Notes: generated by a model not told the origin, from the sequence alone. Positions 24,575-32,655 are shown, counted from the stretch's first letter. The stretch is 64,000 bases of DNA from Nocardioides sp. Root140 (GCF_001426745.1 NZ_LMFI01000010.1:1598652-1662651), one strand, 5' to 3'. Numbers and translations: made by a program.

Positions 24575-25567
24575 TCAGTCCTCGAGCTCCTCCTCGTCGG
24601 CGGGCGTGCCGTCGCCCTCGAACTCCGCGATGCTGTCGCCGCTGTGGTCGACCGAGCTGTCGTCGGGGATCGGGTCGTTGATGTCCACGGGGTCGGGGGC
24701 ATCCGCCGGACGCTCCCACGTGTCGGCCAGCCCGCTGGCCAGGCCGGCCAGCTCCTCCACGCGCGCCGGGTCGGCCGCATGCGTGGCTGCGGCGTACCCG
24801 AGCAGGTACGTCGTGATGGGTGCTGCCGGTCGCTGCACGTTGTGCGCCGCCACCCGAGCGAGGTCGAGCACCAGGGCTTCGTCGATCTCGTGCTCGACAT
24901 CGAGCACGTCGCACAGCTCATCGATCCAGTCGTGCAGGTTCACCCCTCCAGATTCGTGCCCCGAGCGGTTCATGGCAAGACCCCGAACGGTTGAATCCGC
25001 ACCGGCAAGGTCGCGCAGGTCCGCCCAGCTGTCGATGTCGCGGGCCTCGGCGCCGAGGGCCGGTACGTCGACGAGGTCGAGGCCGTCGAGCAGTCGGTGC
25101 AGCGGCATGCCGTGTTCCTCGCCGTACGCCGGACGCACGGCTCGGAGTCGATCGGCCCGCAGCACCATCGCCAGCTGTCGTCGACCACTGAGATCGCAGA
25201 GCACGGCGCCGTCGCGTTCGGCCACCGCCGCGCGCAGCCGGGCCAGGGTCGCCATCGACACGTTCGGCATGTCGACGGCGAGCACGACCACCAGGCGCGG
25301 CGACCGGGCGAAGGCGTCGAGTCCGGTCAGCAGCCCGGCCACCGGCCCGCCGTGGTGCGGGTCCTCACGGGTGAACGTCACCGGACGGTCGGTGGCCACC
25401 CAGTCACCCAGTACGACGACCTCGCCCGCGTCGATCACGGCGTCGAGCGTGTGGGTGAGCAGCGTGCGGCCGTGCAGTTCGATCGACGCCTTGTCGACGC
25501 CGCCCATCCGGGCCGCGGTTCCGCCGGCCAGGATGATCGCGCCGAGGTCGAGGGGAGGCAGTGGCAT
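24575..25567 (-). CDS. MobA-like nucleotidyltransferase fused to DUF6457 domain
   Basis: About 330 residues. The N-terminal domain (residues 1-200) is a MobA-type NTP transferase with AIILAGGTAARMGGVDKASIEL, the GTP-binding loop, and VVVLAVDMPNVSMATLARL holding the metal-binding Asp. MobA attaches GMP to molybdopterin. The C-terminal part (about 215-310, LHDWIDELCDVLDVEHEIDEALVLDLARVAAHNVQRPAAPITTYLLGYA) matches the DUF6457 domain often encoded separately in molybdenum-cofactor loci. An acidic tail follows. No other moco genes are in the window. SD-like GGAAGGA lies 7 bases before ATG 25567. Confidence 0.85.
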   Translation of the reverse strand: MPLPPLDLGAIILAGGTAARMGGVDKASIELHGRTLLTHTLDAVIDAGEVVVLGDWVATDRPVTFTREDPHHGGPVAGLLTGLDAFARSPRLVVVLAVDMPNVSMATLARLRAAVAERDGAVLCDLSGRRQLAMVLRADRLRAVRPAYGEEHGMPLHRLLDGLDLVDVPALGAEARDIDSWADLRDLAGADSTVRGLAMNRSGHESGGVNLHDWIDELCDVLDVEHEIDEALVLDLARVAAHNVQRPAAPITTYLLGYAAATHAADPARVEELAGLASGLADTWERPADAPDPVDINDPIPDDSSVDHSGDSIAEFEGDGTPADEEELED

Positions 25568-25625
25568 GGGCCCATCCTTCCAGTCGGCCCGGTCGGCCGT
25601 GTCGGCGTCTGGCACGCTGGACGGC

Positions 25626-26411
25626 ATGGACGCTCTCACCGTGGCCCTGGTGCAACAGGCCTCCTCCCTCGACCCCGCGGAGAACCGCGCGTTCGTGGCG
25701 GCGTTGGACGTCGACGCCGCGTTCGTCGTACTGCCCGAGGCCTTCGCCCGAGACTTCGGCAAGCCCGGCGAGGACATCTCGGCGTACGCCGAACCCGTCG
25801 ACGGCCCGTTCGGCACGACGGTGGAGCGGGCGGCATCGCAGGAGCGCACGCTCGTGGCCGGCATGTTCGAGACCGCGCCCGACCCGACGCGTCCCTTCAA
25901 CACGTTGCTGGTGCGGGGTGCCGCGACGGCCTCCTACCGCAAGGTGCACCTCTACGACTCGTTCGGCTACAAGGAGTCCGACCGGCTCACGGCGGGGGAG
26001 TGGACGCCGACCGTGGTCGACGTGCAGGGCTTCCGGATCGGCCTGATGACCTGTTACGACCTGCGCTTCCCCGAGCTGGCCCGGGCCCTGGTCGACGAGG
26101 GCGCCGACGTGCTGGTCGTGCCGGCCGCATGGGTGCCCGGTCGCACGGAGCCCGAGCACGCCCGCAAGGTCGACCACTGGCGCACGCTGGCCCGGGCCCG
26201 GGCGATCGAGAACACCACCTACGTGCTGGCCGCCGGTCAGGCCGCGCCGCGCTACACGGGCCACTCCATGGTGGTCGACCCGTACGGCGAGGTGCTGGCC
26301 GAGGCCGGGGGCGAACCGACCGTGCTCACCGCGCGTCTCGAGCGGCGGGTCATCGACGAGGCGCGGGCCACCAACCCCTCGCTGGCGAACCGTCGGCACC
26401 CACCGGGATAA
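25626..26411 (+). CDS. Carbon-nitrogen (nitrilase superfamily) hydrolase
   Basis: A 261-residue amidase-type enzyme. The catalytic triad is visible: Glu in VVLPEAFARDFG, Lys in YRKVHLYDSFGYKES and Cys in GLMTCYDLRFPELAR. The second structural Glu motif is WVPGRTEPEH. The closest familiar types are omega-amidase/Nit2 and deaminated-glutathione amidase Nit1; mycothiol producers have related enzymes. Its stop TAA is part of the next gene's -10 box. A weak CACGCT box is 7 bases before its own ATG. Confidence 0.92.
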   Translation: MDALTVALVQQASSLDPAENRAFVAALDVDAAFVVLPEAFARDFGKPGEDISAYAEPVDGPFGTTVERAASQERTLVAGMFETAPDPTRPFNTLLVRGAATASYRKVHLYDSFGYKESDRLTAGEWTPTVVDVQGFRIGLMTCYDLRFPELARALVDEGADVLVVPAAWVPGRTEPEHARKVDHWRTLARARAIENTTYVLAAGQAAPRYTGHSMVVDPYGEVLAEAGGEPTVLTARLERRVIDEARATNPSLANRRHPPG

Positions 26412-26414
26412 CCT
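26409..26414 (+). promoter_or_regulatory. -10 box, leaderless promoter of membrane protein gene
   Basis: TAACCT, 7 bases before GTG 26422. The TAA is also the stop codon of the nitrilase-family gene. Confidence 0.6.
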
Positions 26415-26421
26415 GTGCGCC

Positions 26422-27498
26422 GTGTCCAGCCCTGAACGCGCCACCGGTCGACGGGTCGCCGAGCGTCCCCCTTCCCGGATGTCGCGCATGGGACAGCGGT
26501 TCCAGAAGCCCGCGTCCGCGCCCTCGGGGCGGCTCCGGTCCACCACGATCGCGCTCGCGGTGGCTGCGGTGCTGGCCTCGGTCGCGGCCGCACTGTGCTC
26601 GGTGCTCGGCTTCGGCCCCGACTGGCTGGACCAGGCCGCGGCCGTGACGATCTCGACGGTCTACGCGGTGGCGTTGGCGGCCCGCACCGGGGGTCGACCG
26701 TTCATCTTCGGCGCACTCGCGTTGGCGATGGGCCTGACCACCGTGATCTCCGACATGGAGCGGATGCGCACCGGTGCCGCCGTACTCACCGCCGTGATCT
26801 CGAGTGTGCTCGCGGTGATGGCCACCGTGCCCGCCCGCAAGTTCCGCCTCGCCGCCCGTGAGGTCTGCGTGACCGTGGTGGTCGGCTGCGTCGGCTCCCT
26901 CGGTGTCGTGGGCTTCCGACCGACGGTGTCCCTCGAGCGCTACGACTACGTCTCCCTGGCCCTCGCCTTCATGCTCGTCGTCGTGCTGGTCTACCGCCTC
27001 GGCGCCGGGCTGCACGGCCTCGGCCGCCGCGGGCTGATCGTCGTGGCGGTTGGCACCGTCGCCCTCACAGTGGCCCTGGCGTACGCCGAGCTGATCCGGC
27101 GCTACGGCTCCGAGGAGTTCGTCGACGACATCCTCGACGGCGTCCGCTGGATGCGCGCCAACCTCGGTGCCGTGCCCCGACCGATCCAGGTGCTGGTGGG
27201 CGTCCCGGCACTGGTCTACGGCACCCACCTGCGGGCCCGTCGGCGCCAGGGCTGGTGGATCTGCGCGTTCGGTGTGGGCTCGACCTGCTCGGTCTCCGGC
27301 ATCCTGATCAACCCGATGACCGGCTGGCTCGAGGCCGCCCTGATCATCGTCTACTCCACGATCCTGGGCCTCGGCCTCGGGTACGTCGTGATCCGCGTCG
27401 ACCTCGCGCTGACCGGACCGCGAGGCAGTCGCGCCCGACGCGCGGAGGAGCAGACCGCCTCGCGTCCGGAGTCGAGCCGCTTCCGCCCCCTCCGCTGA
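26422..27498 (+). CDS. Multi-pass membrane protein, unknown function
   Basis: A 358-residue protein. A basic cytoplasmic N-terminus (about 40 residues) precedes about nine or ten hydrophobic segments, the first being IALAVAAVLASVAAALCSVLG. One loop has a charged helix (RRYGSEEFVDDILDGVRWMRANLGA). The C-terminus is basic and Ser/Arg-rich. It looks like a permease or O-antigen-style membrane protein in layout but carries no motif I can name. Start fixed by the leaderless promoter. Confidence 0.75.
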   Translation: MSSPERATGRRVAERPPSRMSRMGQRFQKPASAPSGRLRSTTIALAVAAVLASVAAALCSVLGFGPDWLDQAAAVTISTVYAVALAARTGGRPFIFGALALAMGLTTVISDMERMRTGAAVLTAVISSVLAVMATVPARKFRLAAREVCVTVVVGCVGSLGVVGFRPTVSLERYDYVSLALAFMLVVVLVYRLGAGLHGLGRRGLIVVAVGTVALTVALAYAELIRRYGSEEFVDDILDGVRWMRANLGAVPRPIQVLVGVPALVYGTHLRARRRQGWWICAFGVGSTCSVSGILINPMTGWLEAALIIVYSTILGLGLGYVVIRVDLALTGPRGSRARRAEEQTASRPESSRFRPLR

Positions 27499-27596
27499 CC
27501 ACTCCGCGTGTAACGCGGCGTCCATGACACTTCGCCCCCGCCAGCAGGTGTCGAAGAGTCCACAGGGGCGCTGTAGTCGCGCCGTACTGCGGCCAG

Positions 27597-27602
27597 TAGG
27601 TT
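27597..27602 (+). promoter_or_regulatory. -10 box, leaderless promoter of biotinyl carrier gene
   Basis: TAGGTT, 7 bases before ATG 27610. Confidence 0.6.
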
Positions 27603-27609
27603 CGCGGGC

Positions 27610-27846
27610 ATGACACGCGAGCAGGCAACCGACGTCGTGGCGGAGATGGTGGCGAACGTGATGTCCGTCGAGGTCGCAATCGGTGACGCGGTGGCCACCG
27701 GCGACACACTGCTGATGCTGGAGTCGATGAAGATGGAGATCCCGGTGCTCGCCGAGAAGGACGGCACGGTGACCAACGTGCGCGTCACCTCGGGTGACGT
27801 GGTGCAGGAGGGCGACATCCTGGTCACCCTGCTCGACGCGCCCTGA
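27610..27846 (+). CDS. Stand-alone biotin/lipoyl carrier protein
   Basis: A 78-residue single-domain swinging-arm carrier. The attachment motif is ESMKMEI (Lys at about residue 47), with M-K-M typical of biotinylated carboxylase carriers. The surrounding beta-hammerhead strands (VVAEMVANVMSVEVAIGDAVATGD and GTVTNVRVTSGDVVQEGDILV) are complete. The mycobacterial TB7.3 protein is a comparable free-standing biotinylated domain. No carboxylase subunit is nearby, so the partner is unknown. Confidence 0.9.
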   Translation: MTREQATDVVAEMVANVMSVEVAIGDAVATGDTLLMLESMKMEIPVLAEKDGTVTNVRVTSGDVVQEGDILVTLLDAP

Positions 27847-27848
27847 CC

Positions 27849-27955
27849 CGGCCGAACTCACCGTCCGAGCTGACCGGCCGAACTCACCGTCCGAGCTGAC
27901 CGGCCGAACTGACCGGCCGAGCTGGACCCTGCCGAGCTGAAGACGGCCGAACTGA
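27849..27955. repeat. Short tandem repeat tract (CCGARCTSACCGG units)
   Basis: About eight imperfect 13-bp units alternating CCGAACTCACCGT and CCGAGCTGACCGG, the first 26-bp pair exactly repeated, then decaying. It fills the gap between the biotinyl carrier and a tRNA-Ser. No ORF of coding character. Slippage-prone; may be variable between strains. Confidence 0.8.
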
Positions 27956-27986
27956 CGCCCGGCACGATCGACTCGGTCAGGACAAC

Positions 27987-28074
27987 TGGCAGAGGGGGCG
28001 GGATTCGAACCCGCGGTAGGTCTCCCTACGACCGCTTTCAAGGCGGTTCCGATAGGCCACTCCGGCACCCCTCC
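27987..28074 (-). tRNA. tRNA-Ser (anticodon TGA), CCA encoded
   Basis: Starts GGAGGGGTGCCGGAGTGG, with the anticodon arm CCGCC-TTGAAAG-CGG giving TGA. A long variable arm (GTAGGGAGACCTAC), T-arm GCGGGTTCGAATCCCGC, acceptor 3' strand, discriminator G and encoded CCA complete the class II tRNA. Confidence 0.95.
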
Positions 28075-28125
28075 GTGCCCTCTCCGGGGAGAGTGCACGG
28101 GGAAGTCTAACCGGGCGGCTGCCGG

Positions 28126-28500
28126 CTACTCCGAGCCCCCGAGCTCGAGCTCGACCTCGTCGTAGGCCAGGTCGTGGAGGCGCTGCCGGTGGTGGCTGAT
28201 GTCGGCGACGACCCGGCGCAGCTCCTCACGCACTGCGGAGACGTCGGCCGCCTCGAGAACGGCCGGTCCGAGCGCGGACAGTCTGGTCATCAGCACCGTG
28301 CGCTCACGCAGCACGCTGCCCTCACGCGCGACCAGCCACCCGTCGGCGGCCTGGGCCGACTCCAGCGAGAGTCCGTCGCGTACGGCGGCCAGGCGTTGCC
28401 GGACCGTCCAACGCCAGTTCCCGAGAGCGGTGCCGTTGGTCACCGGAGCATCGAGCATCTGGGCAAGCGCCGCGAGCGCGTGCTGCACCTGGTCTCTCAT
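28126..28500 (-). CDS. Small alpha-helical protein, unknown function
   Basis: A 124-residue protein almost entirely helical and heptad-like (VQHALAALAQMLDAP, VREELRRVVADISHHRQRLHDLAYDEVELELGG). The conserved-looking WRWTVRQRLAAVRDGL is in the middle. The same size and style of protein occurs in actinobacteria as hypothetical proteins; I cannot assign a function. SD GGGAGG lies five bases before ATG 28500. Confidence 0.75.
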   Translation of the reverse strand: MRDQVQHALAALAQMLDAPVTNGTALGNWRWTVRQRLAAVRDGLSLESAQAADGWLVAREGSVLRERTVLMTRLSALGPAVLEAADVSAVREELRRVVADISHHRQRLHDLAYDEVELELGGSE

Positions 28501-28594
28501 GCGGACCTCCCGGGAGTCATTGCATCGAGTGTGACCTGCATCACGCGCCCAGACAAGACCGGATTCGGCCACCCCCGGCGCGTCGGGGAGAATC

Positions 28595-29047
28595 GTGCCC
28601 GTGTCGTCCGACTATCGCCTCGCTCCGCTCCTCGCCGCCCGAATGTTGGGCCTTGCCCTGCTCGTCCTCGGGGGCCTGGTCTTCGTCGCCACGGCGGTCG
28701 TGGTGCTGTTCTCCGCCCCGATCGCCTTGCTCACCGCGGCCGTGGTCGTCTGCGTCGTCGGCATCTTCGGCTTCGGCTGGGTGTTGAACCGCAGGGCCTG
28801 GATCGTCCGCCTGACCGGTGACGGCTACCGGGTCCGCTTCGTGCGCGGTGCCGGCGTCCGGCAGGCCCGATGGCTCGACGTCGAGCAGGTCGTCACCGAC
28901 ACCATCGCCGGGTCGCCGTGCGTCGTGCTGCGCCTGCGCAGCGGCGGTGCCACGACGATCCCCGTCGAGGTGCTGGCCGTCGACCGGGAGCAGTTCGTCC
29001 GCGAGCTGCAGGACCACCTCGACGGTCGCCCCGGCGCGCGCCGCTGA
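28595..29047 (+). CDS. Small membrane protein, unknown function
   Basis: A 150-residue protein. Two adjacent transmembrane helices (ARMLGLALLVLGGLVFVATAVVVLF and IALLTAAVVVCVVGIFGFGWVL) are followed by a cytoplasmic strand-rich domain (IVRLTGDGYRVRFVRGAGVRQARWLDVEQVV...PVEVLAVDREQFVRELQDHLD) that resembles a PH-like fold in its pattern of strands and final helix. The start could be GTG 28595 (GGGGAG four bases upstream) or GTG 28601. Confidence 0.72.
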   Translation: MPVSSDYRLAPLLAARMLGLALLVLGGLVFVATAVVVLFSAPIALLTAAVVVCVVGIFGFGWVLNRRAWIVRLTGDGYRVRFVRGAGVRQARWLDVEQVVTDTIAGSPCVVLRLRSGGATTIPVEVLAVDREQFVRELQDHLDGRPGARR

Positions 29048-29107
29048 CACCGGGGCCACCCGATTCTGTGCCTGCGCGCCTCTTTGGGTACCCTAGGCGC
29101 GCATCTT

Positions 29108-29198
29108 GGAGGCGTCGCCTAGTCCGGTCTATGGCGCCCGCCTGCTAAGCGGGTTTGGGGCTACAACCCCATCGAGGGTTCAAATCCCTCCGCCTCCG
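29108..29198 (+). tRNA. tRNA-Ser (anticodon GCT)
   Basis: GGAGGCG acceptor pairs with CGCCTCC at 29191-29197, discriminator G. The anticodon arm CCCGC-CTGCTAA-GCGGG gives GCT. It has a long variable arm (GGGGCTACAACCCC); CCA is not encoded. Confidence 0.95.
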
Positions 29199-29204
29199 CG
29201 TTGT

Positions 29205-29242
29205 GATGTCCCGCGGCACCGTCGAAGGTGCCGCGGGACATC
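29205..29242 (+). terminator. Hairpin terminator after tRNA-Ser(GCT)
   Basis: A perfect 16-bp stem (GATGTCCCGCGGCACC) with loop GTCGAA, without a U-tract. Confidence 0.75.
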
Positions 29243-29299
29243 TGTGTCCGCGCACCATGACCGTCTCGATCGATGCAGGTCATCCCCCATTTTCGGGAG

Positions 29300-29396
29300 T
29301 CGCGGGCATGGTCACAGTGGGTAACATTTGCAAGTAGTTGCAATGCCGATTTGTGCAGTTCCATTTGGTGGAGTTCTGCAATGGGGTGGCGCACAC
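29300..29396. promoter_or_regulatory. AT-rich control region with repeated TTGCAA motifs
   Basis: Within this unusually AT-rich stretch are ATTTGCAAGTAGTTGCAAT (inverted TTGCAA/TTGCAA arms) and, further on, TGCAGTTCCA facing TGGAGTTCTGCA. These lie about 45 to 135 bp ahead of the small secreted peptide gene and are candidate binding sites for the neighbouring HTH regulator. Confidence 0.4.
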
Positions 29397-29439
29397 TGGT
29401 TGTGCGGGGTACATGTGAATAGAAGTGGGGACAATCGAC

Positions 29440-29586
29440 ATGAAGACTTTCGTCCGTCGAGTCGCGGCCACGGTGCTGACGACAGGACTGCTTCTCGGGG
29501 TAGGCAGTTTTGGGGCGCAGGCGCAGGCCTTGGACGACACCGGCTGGGGCCACATCGCCTCGACCAACACAGACAGCAGTGAGTAG
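29440..29586 (+). CDS. Small secreted peptide precursor (48 aa), candidate signal peptide
   Basis: An ORF of 48 codons with ribosome site GGGGA eight bases upstream of the ATG. The first 31 residues are a classic Sec signal: MKTFVRRV, hydrophobic core ATVLTTGLLLGVGSFG, and cleavage site AQAQA. The predicted mature peptide is LDDTGWGHIASTNTDSSE, 17-18 residues, acidic with one Trp and no Cys. It is followed by nested hairpins and faces the HTH regulator at 29720-30706. I infer a secreted signal or modified peptide; no processing enzyme is adjacent. Confidence 0.65.
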   Translation: MKTFVRRVAATVLTTGLLLGVGSFGAQAQALDDTGWGHIASTNTDSSE

Positions 29587-29613
29587 CCGCACGACGAGGA
29601 CAACAACAGAGAC

Positions 29614-29679
29614 CTGAGACGAGGACCAACCAACCCCCCACATGTTCGGTCCCTGAGCCATCCCCCCGGCTCGTCTCAG
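29614..29679. other. Structured 3' region of the peptide gene
   Basis: CTGAGACGAG (29614-29623) is the exact reverse complement of CTCGTCTCAG (29670-29679), enclosing a C-rich loop. It lies between the peptide stop and the next, stronger hairpin, and may protect or regulate the peptide mRNA. Confidence 0.5.
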
Positions 29680-29680
29680 A

Positions 29681-29712
29681 GCGAGGGCAACAACCACGGT
29701 TGTTGCCCTCGC
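29681..29712. terminator. Bidirectional hairpin terminator
   Basis: A perfect 14-bp stem GCGAGGGCAACAAC with loop CACG between the convergent peptide and regulator genes. Confidence 0.8.
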
Positions 29713-29719
29713 CGCTATT

Positions 29720-30706
29720 TCAGGACCTCTTGCGTCGGGAGTCGCGGGCTTCCTGCTGGCCCATGCGGTACCCGAGCTGGTAGCGGGTCTGCGCGTCGTA
29801 GGCCTCCTTCAGCTCCGCCACGTAGCCGGCGTACGTGCGGGGGCTGACCCCGAGCCGCTTGGCGCAGGTGGCGTCGGAGTGGCCCTCCTTGAGCATGCGG
29901 ATGGCCATCGCCCGCTGCTCGTCGGCAATGCCCTTCACCACGCCCGCCTCGCTGCTGCTGAAGGGGCGGCCGCGGTTCCAGAAGCGTTCGAAGATGTCGA
30001 CGAGGTAGGCGACCATGTCGACGTCGCGAATCGCCAGGGCGACGTCGAGGTCGTCACCGGCCGGGATGATCGCGACCTCGCGGTCGACCACGATCAGCCG
30101 GTTGAAGAACTCGTCGAGGGTGCGCACCTCGCCGCCGGCACCGGTGACCCGGTCGACGTACGCCCGCGCACCGCGGCTGCGACGGGCCGCGTGCTGGTAG
30201 ATCGTGCGCATGGAGACGCCGCGCTGCAACGCGGCGACGTCGCGGTTGCCCGCGGCCTTCTGGGCAGCGAGTGAGTGGCCGGTCTGCGGCTGGGCGGTGA
30301 GCAGCTCGGTCTGGGCGCTGGGTACGACGTCCGCGAGGAACCGGTCGATCTGGTCACCGCGCAACCGTGTGATCGGTCCGTCGACCGTCGAGGGTGAACG
30401 CCGGTAGGCCTGGCTGAGGCTGCTGAAGGCCTGGGCCCAGCGGCTGGACTCGGCGATCATCTGCGCACCCTGCTGGCCCAGTGGCGCCACGATCGCGGCC
30501 TGGGCCGAGTGGGGGTCGACCACGACGTAGCGGGTGCCCTCGAGGCTCAGCAGTCCGAGCTCGATCAGGAGGTCGGTGGCTGCCCGGTCGCGCGACAGCA
30601 CGGGGTCGTCGACGGGGACTCCGCCCGCTGCGGCGACGTCCTCGAACAACCTGCTCGCCGCGGACTCGAAGAGCTCACGACGCTGCTGGCCAGTCTGTTG
30701 TTCCAA
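29720..30706 (-). CDS. LuxR/TrmB-like HTH transcriptional regulator
   Basis: A 328-residue regulator. The N-terminal segment (residues about 25-75) looks like a winged-helix (ATDLLIELGLLSLEGTRYVVVDPHSA). A central sensor region (about 110-240) resembles the phospholipase-D-like fold of TrmB-type regulators (VPSAQTELLTAQPQTG, GVSMRTIYQHAARRS, NRLIVVDREVAIIPAGDD). The C-terminal LuxR-type HTH is RMLKEGHSDATCAKRLGVSPRTYAGYVAELKEAY. TTG start with strong GGAGGG six bases upstream. Faces the small secreted peptide; such pairing suggests peptide sensing, which is inference. Confidence 0.8.
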   Translation of the reverse strand: MEQQTGQQRRELFESAASRLFEDVAAAGGVPVDDPVLSRDRAATDLLIELGLLSLEGTRYVVVDPHSAQAAIVAPLGQQGAQMIAESSRWAQAFSSLSQAYRRSPSTVDGPITRLRGDQIDRFLADVVPSAQTELLTAQPQTGHSLAAQKAAGNRDVAALQRGVSMRTIYQHAARRSRGARAYVDRVTGAGGEVRTLDEFFNRLIVVDREVAIIPAGDDLDVALAIRDVDMVAYLVDIFERFWNRGRPFSSSEAGVVKGIADEQRAMAIRMLKEGHSDATCAKRLGVSPRTYAGYVAELKEAYDAQTRYQLGYRMGQQEARDSRRKRS

Positions 30707-30764
30707 GACACGCCCTCCACTCGATGCCTGGGACCGATTATGCCGGAGTTCGGGCAGACGACGC

Positions 30765-30803
30765 AGGACGGCCCCGGACTCGCGATGAGTCCGGGGCCGT
30801 CCT
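30765..30803. terminator. Hairpin terminator downstream of pckG
   Basis: A perfect 17-bp stem (AGGACGGCCCCGGACTC) with loop GCGAT, 16 bases beyond the pckG stop. Confidence 0.75.
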
Positions 30804-30819
30804 TGACGTGCTGGTGAGG

Positions 30820-32655
30820 TCAGGCCTCTTCGTTCTCCAGGTCGGCGGCCACGCGGCGGTGGGCCTCCCAGATCGCCTCAGGCATGTTGTCGAACTGCTT
30901 GAGGTGCTCCTCGCGGTTGGCCATCTCTTCCTGCCAACGCGCCTTGTCGATCGACAGGATCGTCTTGAGGTCCTCGGGCTTGGTGTTCATGCCCTCGAGC
31001 TGGAGCTCCTCCTCGAGCGGGATGATGCCGACTGCGGTCTGGCGACCCTTCACCTCGCCGTTCTTGAGCTGCAGGAGCCACAGGAGCGGACGCAGGTTGT
31101 CGCGGTAGCCGTTCCACAGGAAGTGGCCGTCCTGCGGGTCACGCTGGAACCAGTTGACGTGCGCGAAGATCGGCTGCTCCTTGGCGGCACCGACGATGTC
31201 GAGGTAGTGCTGCGCGTAGTCGCCCTCGCCGTACGCCATGAACGGGCGGTTCGACATCGGGTCGTAGCGGAGCACGCCCTCCTTGCCCTCGGCCGCGGCG
31301 GTCGCCTCGGCACCCAGGGTGAGGCCGTCGTAGACGCCCTCGGCGAGGTCGGTGATCGCGCGGATCAGCGGCTCGCGGTCACGGGTGCGGCCACCGAAGA
31401 TGATCGCGTCGATCGGGACGCCGGCCGCGGCGTTGTAGTCCTTCGCGATGTTCGGGACGTTGTCGAGCGTCGTGGTGAAGCGGCTGTTGGGGTGCGCCCA
31501 CGGGGACGAGTCGCTGTCCTTGCGGTCGGCGATCGGCGAGCCGGTCCAGTCGAGCCAGCCGTGCACGTCCTCGGGGTGGCTGGGCGTGCGGCCCTCCCAC
31601 CAGACCTCCTGCGTGTTCGGGTTGTAGGCGACGTTCGTGAAGATCGTGCCGGTGCCCGGGTCGACCGAGTGCAGCGCCGTGGGGTTGGTGTTCTCGTTGG
31701 TGTCCTTGGCGACACCGAAGACACCGAACTCCGGGTTCATCCCGTAGAGCTTGCCGTCCTCCTCGTTCACCCAGAGCCACGCGATGTCGTCACCGTAGAA
31801 CGACACGTGGTAGCGCTCACCGAGGGAGTCGGGGGCCAGCATCATGGCGAGGTTGGTCTTGCCCGAGGCACTCGGGAAGCCACCACAGATGTGGTAGTCC
31901 TTGCCGGTCTCCTTGTCGTGGATCCCGATGAGCATGTACTGCTCGGCGAGGAACTTCTTGCTCGCCCAGCCGTCGTACGCGCCCTGGCGCAGGCCGTGGG
32001 CGATCTTGCCCAGGAGCGCGTTGCCGCCGTACGACGACCCGAAGTGCAGGATCGTGCGCTCGTCACCGACGGTGACGAAGTAGCGCTGGTCGGCGTCCGT
32101 GCCCTGGCCGAGGTTCTCCAGGTCGCCGGTCACGTGGACGGCGCGGACGAAGTCGTTGCCGGCGTCGTTGACGTGCTCGACACCGACGCGGGCCATGCGG
32201 ATCATGTGCAGCACGACGGTGCGGGCGTCGGTCAGCTCGACACCGCTGGCCCACTGGGCGAGGTCGTTGCCGGGAGGCGCCATCAGGTAGGGGATGACGT
32301 ACATCGTCTTGCCGGCCGAGGCGCCGCGCATGCGGTCCTCGAGCAGCGGCTTCATCTCCGAGGCGGGCTTCCAGTTGTTGTAGACGCCGCGGTCCTTCTC
32401 GTCGTTCGTCGCGACGATGGTGCGCTCCTCGGAGCGCGCGGTGTCCTTGTGGTAGCTGCGCGAGTAGTAGCGCCCCTCGCCGGCCGGGAAGAGTTCGCCG
32501 GCGTCCAGCGCTTCCTGGATCAGGCGGGCGTCGTCTGCGGCGCTGACGACCTCGACGCGCTCTGCGCCGGTGAGCTCCGCGTAGTAACGGACATACTCAC
32601 GAACGTCGGGGTTGGTGACCCCTGCCGCATCCAGTGTTGCCTCAACGTCTGCCAT
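30820..32655 (-). CDS. pckG: Phosphoenolpyruvate carboxykinase (GTP)
   Basis: A 611-residue GTP-dependent PEPCK that converts oxaloacetate and GTP to PEP in gluconeogenesis. Motifs: the substrate loop (HFGSSYGGNALLGKIAHGLRQ), the kinase-1a P-loop GGFPSASGKTN (residues about 258-268), the kinase-2 FYGDDIAW and the guanine-binding PKDWNAA-equivalent region AKDYNAAAGVPIDAI. In animal and many bacterial enzymes the P-loop has a reactive Cys (S-A-C-G-K); here it is Ser264. The start is ATG 32655 with AAGG six bases upstream, leaving a 5' leader of about 75 bases to the proposed promoter. Confidence 0.96.
   Translation of the reverse strand: MADVEATLDAAGVTNPDVREYVRYYAELTGAERVEVVSAADDARLIQEALDAGELFPAGEGRYYSRSYHKDTARSEERTIVATNDEKDRGVYNNWKPASEMKPLLEDRMRGASAGKTMYVIPYLMAPPGNDLAQWASGVELTDARTVVLHMIRMARVGVEHVNDAGNDFVRAVHVTGDLENLGQGTDADQRYFVTVGDERTILHFGSSYGGNALLGKIAHGLRQGAYDGWASKKFLAEQYMLIGIHDKETGKDYHICGGFPSASGKTNLAMMLAPDSLGERYHVSFYGDDIAWLWVNEEDGKLYGMNPEFGVFGVAKDTNENTNPTALHSVDPGTGTIFTNVAYNPNTQEVWWEGRTPSHPEDVHGWLDWTGSPIADRKDSDSSPWAHPNSRFTTTLDNVPNIAKDYNAAAGVPIDAIIFGGRTRDREPLIRAITDLAEGVYDGLTLGAEATAAAEGKEGVLRYDPMSNRPFMAYGEGDYAQHYLDIVGAAKEQPIFAHVNWFQRDPQDGHFLWNGYRDNLRPLLWLLQLKNGEVKGRQTAVGIIPLEEELQLEGMNTKPEDLKTILSIDKARWQEEMANREEHLKQFDNMPEAIWEAHRRVAADLENEEA

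Noticed and set aside
27849..27955. CRISPR-like array
   Set aside because: Units are 13 bp without unique spacers, and no cas genes are present.
29244..29439. Riboswitch or small RNA upstream of the secreted peptide
   Set aside because: AT-rich repeats are visible, but no known riboswitch core or convincing long-range fold; treated as promoter/operator.
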